This document shows positions 1 to 8,176 of a DNA stretch of 16,594 nucleotides, piece after piece (position 1 is the first letter of the stretch; each line of letters starts with the position of its first letter). This DNA comes from CAZIVE01 sp964542435 (GTDB taxonomy: Bacteria; Bacteroidota; Bacteroidia; Bacteroidales; Tannerellaceae). A model generated the notes under the pieces. It had not been told where the DNA came from, made no database searches, and saw only the letters and a list, made by a program, of their open reading frames with translations. Made by a program: the position numbers and the translations under genes. The stretch is taken from the NCBI GenBank assembly GCA_964542435.1, contig CAZIVE010000058.1:1-16594 (forward strand). Direction: 5' to 3'.

Positions 1-1019
1 TTGTCATAACCATGATTGCCCTTATTATTGGAGCGATGTCCTTTGTGAAATTCCAACTGAACACCAACATCCGGTAGAACAATCAAATCTGCATCGCACG
101 AATTCTTACCGTACTTGTATTGAGCAGGAACTTCATCGTGTTTCCAAACTGAAATATTCGGAATGGTCTTCAATATGCGATACGCCGTTTCCAGATATCC
201 AGGTTTCGGATAAAGCATGGTCGGTACGCCATCGAATGCATAGAGAAAACTATCAAGCGGCATGTAATCGCTCAGATTGATGTATTTGTCGTACGTTGCC
301 ATGCCATGATCGGAGACAATAACAAAATCGATCTTCTTGAATTGTTTCAATTTGCGTGCTTTAGAAAAGAAATAGTTGAGCACGGAATCCTGCATCTCAA
401 TCTCGCTGATCACTTTAGGTGAATCCGGTGAAAATTTGTGACCATAAGAATCCGGTTGTTCCTGATACCACATGATCAGATGCGGACGAATCTTTTTCGG
501 CAACTGCAGCCAAGCGATGACAGAGTCTGCACGATCATAGAAAGGAACAGAACTATTGTATTTCTTCCAAATCGAAGGCTGCATGCCTCCGACGGCCGTT
601 TCACTTCCCACCCAGAAAAAGGCAGCCGAACGGACGCCCTGCTTCTCGGCAGTGTTCCAAATGGGTTCACCTTTGTAGAACGAAGGGTCGGTCACAGCTG
701 TGTAGTTGGACATGCTATAGGTCTTGTTTCGATTCGCATCATAAAAAAAGTTAGCGACGATTCCGCTATGATCAGGATACAATCCCGTAGCCATAGCGTA
801 ATGATTGACAAAGGTCACACTAGGGAAACAGGGACGGAATGAAGCGGTCACTCCCACTTTACCTAAAGAATCAAGAGTCGGGATGTGTGCACGCTCACGA
901 TACTCTGTGCGGAAACCATCCATGGAAAGTGCCACGACATAATGTTCCGTCGTACATCCTACCATAAGAAATACGGCCAGAAGCGAAAACACCCATCCTA
1001 CAATCTTATTCTTTTTCAT
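1..1019 (-). CDS. Type I phosphodiesterase/nucleotide pyrophosphatase family lipoprotein (3' partial)
   Basis: I translated this frame directly from the minus strand; it is open for 339 codons from the ATG at 1019 and runs off the left edge, so the C-terminus is missing. Seen: a hydrophobic N-terminus ending in MVGC, a plausible lipobox with Cys22 as lipidated residue. Then come the metal- and substrate-site motifs of the alkaline-phosphatase superfamily in the order found in ENPP/NPP enzymes: Asp34 in SMDGF, the presumed nucleophile Thr69 in PSVTFVNHY followed by ATGLYPDHSGI, Asp190 and His194 in QPDSYGHK, Asp237-His238 in SDHGM, and His336 in NHGYD at the very edge. The family hydrolyses phosphodiester or pyrophosphate bonds, using two zinc ions. 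The likely location is the periplasm or outer membrane, and the natural substrate cannot be deduced. It lies 70 bp after the Oar-like receptor gene with a terminator hairpin between them. No clear Shine-Dalgarno is present; the leader is A/T rich. Confidence 0.9.
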   Translation of the reverse strand, partial: MKKNKIVGWVFSLLAVFLMVGCTTEHYVVALSMDGFRTEYRERAHIPTLDSLGKVGVTASFRPCFPSVTFVNHYAMATGLYPDHSGIVANFFYDANRNKTYSMSNYTAVTDPSFYKGEPIWNTAEKQGVRSAAFFWVGSETAVGGMQPSIWKKYNSSVPFYDRADSVIAWLQLPKKIRPHLIMWYQEQPDSYGHKFSPDSPKVISEIEMQDSVLNYFFSKARKLKQFKKIDFVIVSDHGMATYDKYINLSDYMPLDSFLYAFDGVPTMLYPKPGYLETAYRILKTIPNISVWKHDEVPAQYKYGKNSCDADLIVLPDVGVQLEFHKGHRSNNKGNHGYD

Positions 1020-1043
1020 CTTTTTATAAACGTTTATCGAAAA

Positions 1044-1070
1044 GAAGAGCGGGCATTCAACCCGCTCTTC
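1044..1070 (-). terminator. Intrinsic terminator of the Oar-like receptor gene
   Basis: A perfect 10-bp inverted repeat, gaagagcggg at 1044-1053 and cccgctcttc at 1061-1070, encloses a 7-nt loop. Read on the minus strand, the stem is followed directly by TTTT (plus 1040-1043), so it acts for leftward transcripts. It starts 20 nt after the receptor stop codon and ends only 24 nt before the phosphodiesterase ATG. On the plus strand no T-run follows the stem. Confidence 0.8.
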
Positions 1071-1089
1071 CTATATAAAAAACCGATTA

Positions 1090-4000
1090 TCAGAAAATAT
1101 ACTTGATACCGAACTGCATCTGCCAACGAGAATCTGTTCCAATGTTATCCTGGAAAGTCTCGTCAAGACTTGTACGCATCTTATACTTCAAAGTATAATT
1201 GTTCTTTGCAGAAGGTTTCTGTGTAACTGTCAAGAACTGATACTGCTGGCTTCCGAGAACGGTTGTTCTTTGAACGCCCCAATCTTTATTCAACAAATTC
1301 AAGAAGTTAGAAACGTTGAAGCTGAAACGAAGGGTATGGAAGCGACCGTTGTTCTGGAACACCTTGATATCATGAGAAAGACTCAGATCAAGCTGATTGG
1401 CAAAAGGAGCCAAAGCGCCGTTACGTTCTGCATATTCACCACGATGGTTCTTCAAATAAGGATCTTGAGAGATGAACTGATCCATAGCTGCCCAGGCAGC
1501 ATCCTGAGAAGCGAAACCGGTTGCATCCAGATGATCTTTCACTTCACTGAAATCCTTCGGAATATACATCAAGTCGTTTGAAGTCTGCGTGTCGCCGTTT
1601 GCATCGCCGCTATAGCAATAAGAATAGCGGAATGGACGGAAACGTTCGTAGATAAGACCGATGCTTGTTGCAGCATATTTACTCCAGTTGGCTGTATAAG
1701 AAGCAGAGAAGAGGAAACGTCCGTCGAATGAACCAGCACTGTAACCAAGCTCTTCAGCATTGGAATTGAGTGCAGGACGATACTTCCAAGCAGACGTTGC
1801 TACAGAAGAAGAACCATCAGATACAGACTTTGACTGACCGAATGAATAAGATCCATTCAGATAGAGGCCTTTCAGAATACCATCGTTGAAAGTCTTCTGC
1901 AACTGCAGTGTGGTATAAAGTGAATGACCCTTGTTGGTATTACGCAGCATGACTACGTTGTTAGCAGCCTTCTGATTGCCGGGTTGATCACTGTAATAAC
2001 CGTTATAGAACGGACGAGCCTGAGCATTGCTGCCACCATCATTAACATAGCTGTCTGTCATATAAAGACCGATGTTGTCATGATAGATAGAGTTCAGATC
2101 TTTTGAATAAAGCAACTCAGCTGTAGCGATCCATCCGTCACCGAATTTATAATCGACAGCGAAATTGGTCTTCAGCAAATTCGGATATTTGAAATCAGGA
2201 TCTGTGACTGCAATGTCGGCACGAGAAGCAGAACCTGTAGCCGGTTTGTAGGTATTCAGATCACCCGTGAAACCGAGAGTCTTCAAAGCATCACCACGCA
2301 TATTGATATCTCCGAAGAGAACACCGTTGTTACCAGCCTGGTTGCTCAACCATACATAAGGAGGCGTACCTGAGAAGATACCAACACCACCACGGAACTG
2401 CAAGCTACCATCTTCAAGAGGCTTGTAGTTGAAGCCTAAACGCGGAGAGAACTGCGGTTTTGCATTCGGATACTTGGAAACATCAATCTTGATGCCGTCG
2501 CGATAGGTTTCAGCTGCTACTGCGTCGTTCTTTGCCAAGTCTGTGGTGAAGATAGGAACATCGACACGAAGACCGAGCGTTACATTCAACTTGTCACTGA
2601 TCGTCCATTTGTCCTGAGCATAGAGACCCAGCTGGAATACATTGACCTTGGCATAGGGGAAGTTATCCGTCATGGAATATTTCTGTGCATAGTAAGAATA
2701 ACCTGTTCCGGCAGAGTTCGTGATACCGGTTACAGCAGAAGAAAAGCCGTAAGCAGTCGGATCATATTTCGTGATATCGAATCCGCCCATGCTTCCATGA
2801 GAAGAAAGATAATCTTTCGTTGCAAGTACATTGAACTTGAAATCGTCGAATGAACTGAATACCCAAGATCCCGGATAGTTCTGAGCAAAACCGTTTTTGA
2901 ATGAACGATAATCACTCTGAGTACCAAACGTGAGCTGATGGTTGCCAAGTGTGAAAACCAAGTTATCCTGAAGTTGCCAGATATCGGTATTCAATTTATT
3001 ATTGTATGAGTTGGCCTCTGTACCAAAAGTTGTGTAAGCCTGAAGAGTACCTGTGCGGTCGCCATTCAGAATATCGACCTGTGGGAAATATCCACCGTCC
3101 ATATCACGGAAGTCGCGCAGACGAGAATAACCCAACTTCAAGTAGTTCGTAGTATGGTCGTTGATTGTCGTATTCAAATCGGCCATGAAGATGTTGAAGT
3201 TATTATTGGTACGATAGTAGCTCGAAGAGAACGGGATAGCATACTGGTTCGGTCCACGTCCGTTGAGAGGAGCACCTGAAGAAGAAGGATTGTTCGTATT
3301 ATAAGACTTCAAATAGAAATATTTAAAACTCAAGGTATTCTTGGAATTAATATTCCAATCCAAACGAGCTGTCAAACGATCAGCCTGCGTCTTCATCTTG
3401 GTTACATTATAGCTTCCCGGATTATAGTTGAAGTTCTGCTGCAGGAAATCTGAAATACCCTGCAGAACATCTGCGCTGGCAGCTGAGTTAGCTGTTGTAT
3501 AGGTAACAGGATTCTCCTGACGATCAAGTTCACCATTGATGAAGAAGAACAATTTGTTCTTGATGATCGGGCCGGAAAGGCTAAGTCCATACTGATGATT
3601 AGAGAATTCAGAAACATTGATGATCTGATCTTTTACGCGGTAACCCATCATATCAGGGCTCTTAATGAATTCGTAAGCAGAAGCATGGAATTCATTCGTA
3701 CCGGATTTGGTAACGGAGTTGATTCCGGCACCTGTGAAACCACCGTTACGGACATCGAAAGGAGCGATCATGACCTGCACCTGTTCAAGGGCTTCGAGAG
3801 AGATTGGTTCAACACCAGAAGCACCCAGCTTCGAACCTAAACCAAATGAATTGTTGAAAGAAGCACCATCGACAGTGACATTGTTGAAACGATAAGAAAC
3901 ACCGCCGAAGTTACTACCACTACTCATAGGAGCCAATTTGGTAAAGTCGGTCAGCGCACGGCTGAAAGTAGGAAGTTTCTCCATCTTTTCACGTGTGATG

Positions 4001-4413
4001 ATTTCCTGAGCACCTGTACGGCTGTTCGACATGATTCCGGTACGGTCAGCCACAACGACAACCTCATCGAGGGTCTGCGTGTCTTCCTTCATCTGAACAT
4101 TCAGTTTCATATCCTCACCCAATGAGAGTGTGATACCTGAACGAGATTCCGTATTAAAACCTACGTAAGTGTAATCAACGGTGTAAGGTCCGCCGATTCG
4201 AAGGTTAGTAAAGGAGTAAGTACCGTTGTTCTGGGTTACAGTGTAATAAACTGTTCCCGTAGGCGTGTGAGTGGCCTTGATATTCACCCCAATCATAGGT
4301 TCACCCGATTTCTCGGTGACCTTACCGCTCAATCCTGCGGTAGTTACCTGTGCATTTACCAGCGATACAAACATGCACGCGGCAAACACTAAGAAGAGTA
4401 ATCTTTTGCTCAT
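1090..4413 (-). CDS. TonB-dependent receptor, Oar-like (carboxypeptidase-regulatory-like N-terminal domain)
   Basis: An 1107-residue outer-membrane beta-barrel receptor. Seen: a signal peptide of about 21 residues ending LVNA before Gln22; a carboxypeptidase-regulatory-like beta-sandwich at about residues 25-112 (AGLSGKVTEKSGEPMIGVNI, then YSFTNLRIGGPY); a plug domain at about 115-250, starting with the TonB-box-like LDEVVVVADR and containing VTVDGASFNNSFG and GGFTGAGINSVTKSGTNEF; then a long barrel with the C-terminal aromatic residue (KYIF) typical of outer-membrane proteins. The plug motifs and length match the Oar group (first described in Myxococcus) rather than SusC, and no SusD gene is adjacent. 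These receptors import or export a ligand across the outer membrane using energy from ExbBD-TonB; the ligand here is unknown. The gene has its own promoter (4501-4508), a leader hairpin (4465-4482) and a terminator (1044-1070), so it is probably monocistronic. Confidence 0.92.
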   Translation of the reverse strand: MSKRLLFLVFAACMFVSLVNAQVTTAGLSGKVTEKSGEPMIGVNIKATHTPTGTVYYTVTQNNGTYSFTNLRIGGPYTVDYTYVGFNTESRSGITLSLGEDMKLNVQMKEDTQTLDEVVVVADRTGIMSNSRTGAQEIITREKMEKLPTFSRALTDFTKLAPMSSGSNFGGVSYRFNNVTVDGASFNNSFGLGSKLGASGVEPISLEALEQVQVMIAPFDVRNGGFTGAGINSVTKSGTNEFHASAYEFIKSPDMMGYRVKDQIINVSEFSNHQYGLSLSGPIIKNKLFFFINGELDRQENPVTYTTANSAASADVLQGISDFLQQNFNYNPGSYNVTKMKTQADRLTARLDWNINSKNTLSFKYFYLKSYNTNNPSSSGAPLNGRGPNQYAIPFSSSYYRTNNNFNIFMADLNTTINDHTTNYLKLGYSRLRDFRDMDGGYFPQVDILNGDRTGTLQAYTTFGTEANSYNNKLNTDIWQLQDNLVFTLGNHQLTFGTQSDYRSFKNGFAQNYPGSWVFSSFDDFKFNVLATKDYLSSHGSMGGFDITKYDPTAYGFSSAVTGITNSAGTGYSYYAQKYSMTDNFPYAKVNVFQLGLYAQDKWTISDKLNVTLGLRVDVPIFTTDLAKNDAVAAETYRDGIKIDVSKYPNAKPQFSPRLGFNYKPLEDGSLQFRGGVGIFSGTPPYVWLSNQAGNNGVLFGDINMRGDALKTLGFTGDLNTYKPATGSASRADIAVTDPDFKYPNLLKTNFAVDYKFGDGWIATAELLYSKDLNSIYHDNIGLYMTDSYVNDGGSNAQARPFYNGYYSDQPGNQKAANNVVMLRNTNKGHSLYTTLQLQKTFNDGILKGLYLNGSYSFGQSKSVSDGSSSVATSAWKYRPALNSNAEELGYSAGSFDGRFLFSASYTANWSKYAATSIGLIYERFRPFRYSYCYSGDANGDTQTSNDLMYIPKDFSEVKDHLDATGFASQDAAWAAMDQFISQDPYLKNHRGEYAERNGALAPFANQLDLSLSHDIKVFQNNGRFHTLRFSFNVSNFLNLLNKDWGVQRTTVLGSQQYQFLTVTQKPSAKNNYTLKYKMRTSLDETFQDNIGTDSRWQMQFGIKYIF

Positions 4414-4464
4414 ACTAATTGTTTTATTAATGAGTTTATTATAAATAGTACTTTAACACTCTTG

Positions 4465-4482
4465 AAGGGATTACAATCCCTT
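4465..4482 (-). promoter_or_regulatory. Leader hairpin in the 5' UTR of the Oar-like receptor gene
   Basis: The inverted repeat aagggatt / aatccctt gives a 7-8 bp stem with a very small loop. It lies about 50 nt upstream of the receptor ATG at 4413 and downstream of the -7 element at 4501-4508, so it should be part of the transcript. Six T residues follow it on the plus strand (4481-4486), which could make it a rightward terminator, but no rightward gene ends here. A role in mRNA stability or translation is inference. Confidence 0.4.
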
Positions 4483-4500
4483 TTTTCATCAATTCAACCA

Positions 4501-4508
4501 CAAAGGTA
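4501..4508 (-). promoter_or_regulatory. Bacteroidota-type -7 promoter element for the Oar-like receptor gene
   Basis: The minus strand reads TACCTTTG, an exact match to the Bacteroidota primary-sigma -7 consensus TAnnTTTG. The predicted transcript start near 4494 gives a leader of about 80 nt. The region just upstream is strongly A/T rich, but I do not see a clear -33 TTTG at the usual spacing. Confidence 0.55.
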
Positions 4509-4566
4509 AAAATAGAATATTATATTTTTGTTACAATTGGAAATAAAATTTCAGAAAAAGAGAGCC

Positions 4567-4585
4567 TCAACATCAAGCTTATGTT
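4567..4585 (-). terminator. Possible weak terminator after the aminotransferase-permease unit
   Basis: caacat (4567-4572) and atgttg (4580-4585) form a 6-bp stem over a 7-nt loop. On the minus strand the run TTTTT follows about 6 nt later (plus 4556-4560). It lies 54 nt beyond the permease stop codon and upstream of the receptor promoter. The short A/T-rich stem and the gap before the T-run make this a weak call. Confidence 0.3.
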
Positions 4586-4638
4586 GTTCTACGGTTAGCC
4601 TTACTTAAGGATTAAAATATATTTCATGGAAAGCCCGC

Positions 4639-5883
4639 CTATTCGAAACGAATCGAACGTGCAGGGTTAATTTTTGTAATCAGATAGGATGGTGCCAACA
4701 TCATCAGCATAGAGATGAGGAGCGTTCCAATGTTCAGTAATATCCAAGCTACAACATTCAGATCAATAGGAACCGCATCAAGATAATATACAGAGGAATC
4801 AAGTTTGACAACATGAAACAGAGACTGAAGCACACAAAGAGAAACGCCAATAATATTACCCCATATCATTCCCTTCCCAATAAGGAACGAGGCAACATAA
4901 AGGAACACCTTCCGGATACTTCGATTACTCTCTCCCATCGACTTCAGGATGCCAATCATACGCGTACGCTCAAGAATGATGATCAAGAGTCCTGAGATCA
5001 TCGTGAAACCTGCGACGGCCAACATCAGTGCCAAAATGATCACGACATTGATATCCAACACATCGAGCCAACTGAAGATCATCGGATTGAGTTCTTTGAT
5101 GGAACGGACATAATAGGTATTTCCCAATCGGTCCTGTTTCTCGGCATACCTTGAATAGAGTTTCTGTGCCGTGATGTCAAGATGATCGTAATCTTTGACG
5201 AGCAATTCCACACCGCTAGCCTGATCTTCATCCCAGCCGTTGAGTTTGCGAACTTGCTTGATATCCGAAATAACAAACAGCTTGTCATAGTCGATAAAAC
5301 CTGATTCATAAATTCCAGAGACAACGAACTTGCGGGCTCGCACCTGGTCTTGCACAAAATAGGTGAGAAATGAATCACCGGCTTTAAGCCCGAGCAGGTC
5401 TGACAAATAACGAGAAATGAGAACCTGATGAGAACCTTCTGCCGTATTCATCTGCGGAATCTTTCCCGATTTGAGATTGCTTCTGAAAAAACTCCAGTCA
5501 TAATCTTTATCAACACCTTTCAGCACAACACCTTGAAAATCACTTTTGGTCTTAAGAATTCCGGGCTTCGTAGCAAACACCTCCGCATGTCGAATGCCCG
5601 GAAATGCACGAAGCTGATGCATCATGTTGCCGCTAATAGCAATAGGCGTCGATTCATAAGATGAATTATTGTCGAAGTTTGTGATCTGTATATGTGATCC
5701 GAAACCAATGACTTTGTTACGAACCTCTTTCTTGAACCCGATAACGATGGCTACGGAAAGAATCATGACAGTCAATCCCAACGCAATGCCAGTAATTGCA
5801 ATGCGAATGGCTGGAGGCGTCACTTTTCGTCCCTCTTCAGAACCGAAATTGATCCTCCTTGCTAAGAAAAGTTCAAGATTCAT
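4639..5883 (-). CDS. FtsX-like ABC transporter permease, LolC/LolE type
   Basis: A 414-residue inner-membrane protein with the LolC/E-MacB topology: one transmembrane helix at about 26-50, a long periplasmic domain at about 51-275, then three helices at about 277-304, 326-353 and 376-403. The cytoplasmic stretch LERTRMIGILKSMGES after the second helix is the usual coupling region with the ABC ATPase, and the C-terminus INPARSIRFE is a typical family ending. LolC/E proteins extract lipoproteins from the inner membrane for delivery to the outer membrane together with the ATPase LolD; no ATPase gene is present in this window, so the partner must be encoded elsewhere. The gene starts 26 nt after the aminotransferase stop on the same strand, so the two are probably co-transcribed. 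A different FtsX-family substrate cannot be excluded. Confidence 0.85.
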   Translation of the reverse strand: MNLELFLARRINFGSEEGRKVTPPAIRIAITGIALGLTVMILSVAIVIGFKKEVRNKVIGFGSHIQITNFDNNSSYESTPIAISGNMMHQLRAFPGIRHAEVFATKPGILKTKSDFQGVVLKGVDKDYDWSFFRSNLKSGKIPQMNTAEGSHQVLISRYLSDLLGLKAGDSFLTYFVQDQVRARKFVVSGIYESGFIDYDKLFVISDIKQVRKLNGWDEDQASGVELLVKDYDHLDITAQKLYSRYAEKQDRLGNTYYVRSIKELNPMIFSWLDVLDINVVIILALMLAVAGFTMISGLLIIILERTRMIGILKSMGESNRSIRKVFLYVASFLIGKGMIWGNIIGVSLCVLQSLFHVVKLDSSVYYLDAVPIDLNVVAWILLNIGTLLISMLMMLAPSYLITKINPARSIRFE

Positions 5884-5909
5884 GATTGACGTAGCCGCAT
5901 CTAACGGTC

Positions 5910-7109
5910 TCAGATAGTCCTTCCAGGATAGGCTTCCAAAGCCTTTTCCAAAACGATCAGAGCCTTTTCCAATTCCGTTTTCTTCAGGACATAAGCCATA
6001 CGCACTTGATTGTAGCCAAGACCCGGCGTTGTATAGAATCCGGAAGCCGGTGCCATCATGATAGTTTGTCCTTCATATTGGAAATCACTCAAGCACCATG
6101 CACAGAACTTGTCTGCGTCATCCACTGGAAGCTGGGCGACAGTATAGAATGCACCCATCGGAATTGGTGAATAGACGCCTGGAATCCGATTTAATCCGTC
6201 GATAAGAAATTTCCTTCGCTCTACATATTCGTTATATACATCTAACATATAGTCTTCGGGCGTATCAAGTGAAGCTTCGGCGATGATCTGTCCAATCAAA
6301 GGTGGACTCAGTCGTGCCTGACACCATTTCATCACGTTCTTTCGAATCGATTCATTCTTTGTGATCAACGCACCGATACGAATACCACACTCACTGTAGC
6401 GTTTAGAAACCGAATCGACCAAGACCACATTATTTTCTATTCCTTGCAGATGGAAAGCTGAGATATAGGGTGCTCCTGTGTAGCAGAACTCACGATAGAC
6501 CTCATCGGAGAACAAGAAGAGATCGTTCTTCTTAACAATGTCACGGATCTGGTTCATCTCTTTCTGTGTATAGAGATATCCTGTAGGATTGTTTGGATTA
6601 CAGATTAAAATCGCTTTGGTGTGGACCGTGATCAGCTTCTCAAACTCTTCAATAGGTGGTAGAGCAAAGCCTTGTTCTATCGTAGAAGAGATAGTTTTGA
6701 TGACAGCACCGCACGAAATGGCGAACGCCATATAGTTGGCATAAGCCGGTTCTGGAACGATAATCTCATCACCCGGATCGAGACAAGCCATGAAAGAGAA
6801 GAAGACAGCTTCTGAACCACCAGTCGTGATGATGATATCATCTGCTGTGACATTGATGTTAAACTTTGCATAATATTTCACCAGTTTCTCACGAAACGAA
6901 CGAATACCTTCGCTGGGGGAATATTCCAGTATCTTCCGATCGAGATGGCGCGCCGCATCCAAACCGCATTCGGGTGTTAAAATATCGGGCTGGCCAATAT
7001 TGAGATGGTAAACCTTGATTCCTCTTGCTTTTGCTGCATTGGCAAAAGGCACCAGCTTACGGATAGGTGAAGCCGGCATGTTCAATCCTCGATTTGAGAT
7101 ACTTGGCAT
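5910..7109 (-). CDS. Pyridoxal phosphate-dependent aminotransferase, class I/II
   Basis: A 399-residue cytoplasmic fold-type I aminotransferase of normal family length. Seen: LNIGQPD near residue 37; the TTGGSEAVFF phosphate-binding region near 95-104; NPNNPTGYLY at 171-180 with the cofactor-contacting Asn; SDEVY with Asp202, which pairs with the pyridine nitrogen; SVSKRYSECGIRIG with Lys236 as the Schiff-base lysine; and Arg370 in QVRMAYV, the position that binds the substrate carboxylate in aspartate-aminotransferase relatives. The amino acid used cannot be decided from sequence; AspC-like or aromatic/alanine-type activities are possible. The gene has a promoter-like element at 7172-7179 and is followed closely by the LolC/E-type permease gene, with no obvious functional link between them. 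Confidence 0.9.
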   Translation of the reverse strand: MPSISNRGLNMPASPIRKLVPFANAAKARGIKVYHLNIGQPDILTPECGLDAARHLDRKILEYSPSEGIRSFREKLVKYYAKFNINVTADDIIITTGGSEAVFFSFMACLDPGDEIIVPEPAYANYMAFAISCGAVIKTISSTIEQGFALPPIEEFEKLITVHTKAILICNPNNPTGYLYTQKEMNQIRDIVKKNDLFLFSDEVYREFCYTGAPYISAFHLQGIENNVVLVDSVSKRYSECGIRIGALITKNESIRKNVMKWCQARLSPPLIGQIIAEASLDTPEDYMLDVYNEYVERRKFLIDGLNRIPGVYSPIPMGAFYTVAQLPVDDADKFCAWCLSDFQYEGQTIMMAPASGFYTTPGLGYNQVRMAYVLKKTELEKALIVLEKALEAYPGRTI

Positions 7110-7171
7110 TTTAATGAATGTTTCTTTAAATTTATATTTTTACAATCCATCGTTTGCACGAATGAATCATG

Positions 7172-7179
7172 CAAAGATA
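7172..7179 (-). promoter_or_regulatory. Bacteroidota-type -7 element for the aminotransferase-permease unit
   Basis: The minus strand reads TATCTTTG, matching TAnnTTTG exactly. It lies in the 129-bp gap between the YitT gene and the aminotransferase, with a predicted start near 7165 and a leader of about 55 nt. A -33 element is not evident. Confidence 0.5.
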
Positions 7180-7208
7180 GAAATAATATCGCGGTTTTAT
7201 GTAGAGCT

Positions 7209-7233
7209 AAAAATCTTTCCCTCTCACAGAAAG
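7209..7233 (-). terminator. Possible weak terminator after the yitT-family gene
   Basis: ctttc (7215-7219) and gaaag (7229-7233) can pair over a 9-nt loop. On the minus strand this is followed by ATTTTT (plus 7209-7214). It begins 5 nt after the YitT stop codon, the expected place for the end of the pdxJ-to-yitT transcript, but a 5-bp stem is marginal. Confidence 0.3.
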
Positions 7234-7238
7234 CAGGA

Positions 7239-8141
7239 TCACATATCCATGCCTGGCGTATCCTTACTAGCATGCATGGATGAGATGAATGCATTCGGAT
7301 CAACCTTTTTCACCTCATTCTTCAACTGATGCAGTTTATTGCGATCGGCGATGGTAAAGATGATCTCCTCTTCTCTACCTTCATACATACCACGTCCATG
7401 CAGATAAGTACCACCCATATCCATCTTTTTCAAGATGACATTTTCTAGATCCTTGGGCTTTTTGGATACGATAAACACGGCACGGTTTGGATTCTCTTGC
7501 TGGAACATCTCTACGATCTTGCCATAAACAAAAATGGTAAACCATGAATAGAGCGGAACAGCCCAATCTTTGAATACAATCAAACCAAGTACGACAACGC
7601 ACGAATCGATAATGATGATTAGATTGCTCACTTTTGCACCTGTACTACGTGCAACGACACGAGCCAACACATCCGTACCAGCACTTGTACTCTGAGCACG
7701 GAAGATACAGGTTACGCCCACACCAAGAATGGCTCCACCGTAAAAACTTGCTATGAAGCGATCATTCTCTACCAAAGGCGTTGAACCTACAATGTATGTG
7801 ATGGAATCCGTAAAGATGGAGATCAAGAGAAAGGTGACAATCGTCTTCGGACCGGAAGCCAGACCTAGTTTCTTCATAGCTAGAAGTAACAACGGTACAT
7901 TAAAGCACAAGGCTGTCAAACCCATGGGTAAACCTCCAGGAAGCCAAGAGAAGACGCCTTGAGAAAGATAATGCAGCACGATGGATATACCATAGACGCC
8001 ACCAGGAACGATTTTATAAGGTGCCAAGAAGAGAACATAACTCAATGCTTGCAGGAAGGCACCGATTACAATCAGTGAATAATCACCGATTGCTCTCTTT
8101 GCAGAAGGACTTTTCAAGTCAAGAGAATTCGTCTTAATCAT
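7239..8141 (-). CDS. YitT family membrane protein (DUF161 plus DUF2179)
   Basis: A 300-residue inner-membrane protein of unknown transport function. Seen: hydrophobic segments at about 21-40, 45-62, 72-90, 98-119, 131-148 and 173-210, with the family signatures FLAPYKIVPGGVYGIS (38-53) and STSAGTDVLARV (151-162). After the last helix follows a soluble DUF2179 domain from about 220, including GGTYLHGRGMYEGREEEI (243-260), which is characteristic of the family. Bacillus YitT-like proteins are conserved but lack an established biochemical role. The gene starts 35 nt after the DJ-1 family gene and may be the last member of the pdxJ-exbBD-tonB transcript, or may use its own promoter; no TAnnTTTG element is visible in that short gap. 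The start at 8141 leaves about 20 cytoplasmic residues before the first helix. Confidence 0.88.
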   Translation of the reverse strand: MIKTNSLDLKSPSAKRAIGDYSLIVIGAFLQALSYVLFLAPYKIVPGGVYGISIVLHYLSQGVFSWLPGGLPMGLTALCFNVPLLLLAMKKLGLASGPKTIVTFLLISIFTDSITYIVGSTPLVENDRFIASFYGGAILGVGVTCIFRAQSTSAGTDVLARVVARSTGAKVSNLIIIIDSCVVVLGLIVFKDWAVPLYSWFTIFVYGKIVEMFQQENPNRAVFIVSKKPKDLENVILKKMDMGGTYLHGRGMYEGREEEIIFTIADRNKLHQLKNEVKKVDPNAFISSMHASKDTPGMDM

Positions 8142-8176
8142 GTAATATCAGTAGTTTGTTTGTTGAGTAGTATTCG

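Noticed and set aside
1090..4413. SusC-type receptor of a polysaccharide-utilisation locus
   Set aside because: The plug motifs fit the Oar group, there is no SusD gene next to it, and the downstream gene is a phosphodiesterase lipoprotein after a terminator.
7015..7329. 104-codon plus-strand open frame spanning the gap between the aminotransferase and yitT genes
   Set aside because: Both ends are antisense to real genes and it crosses the likely promoter and terminator; there is no supporting signal.
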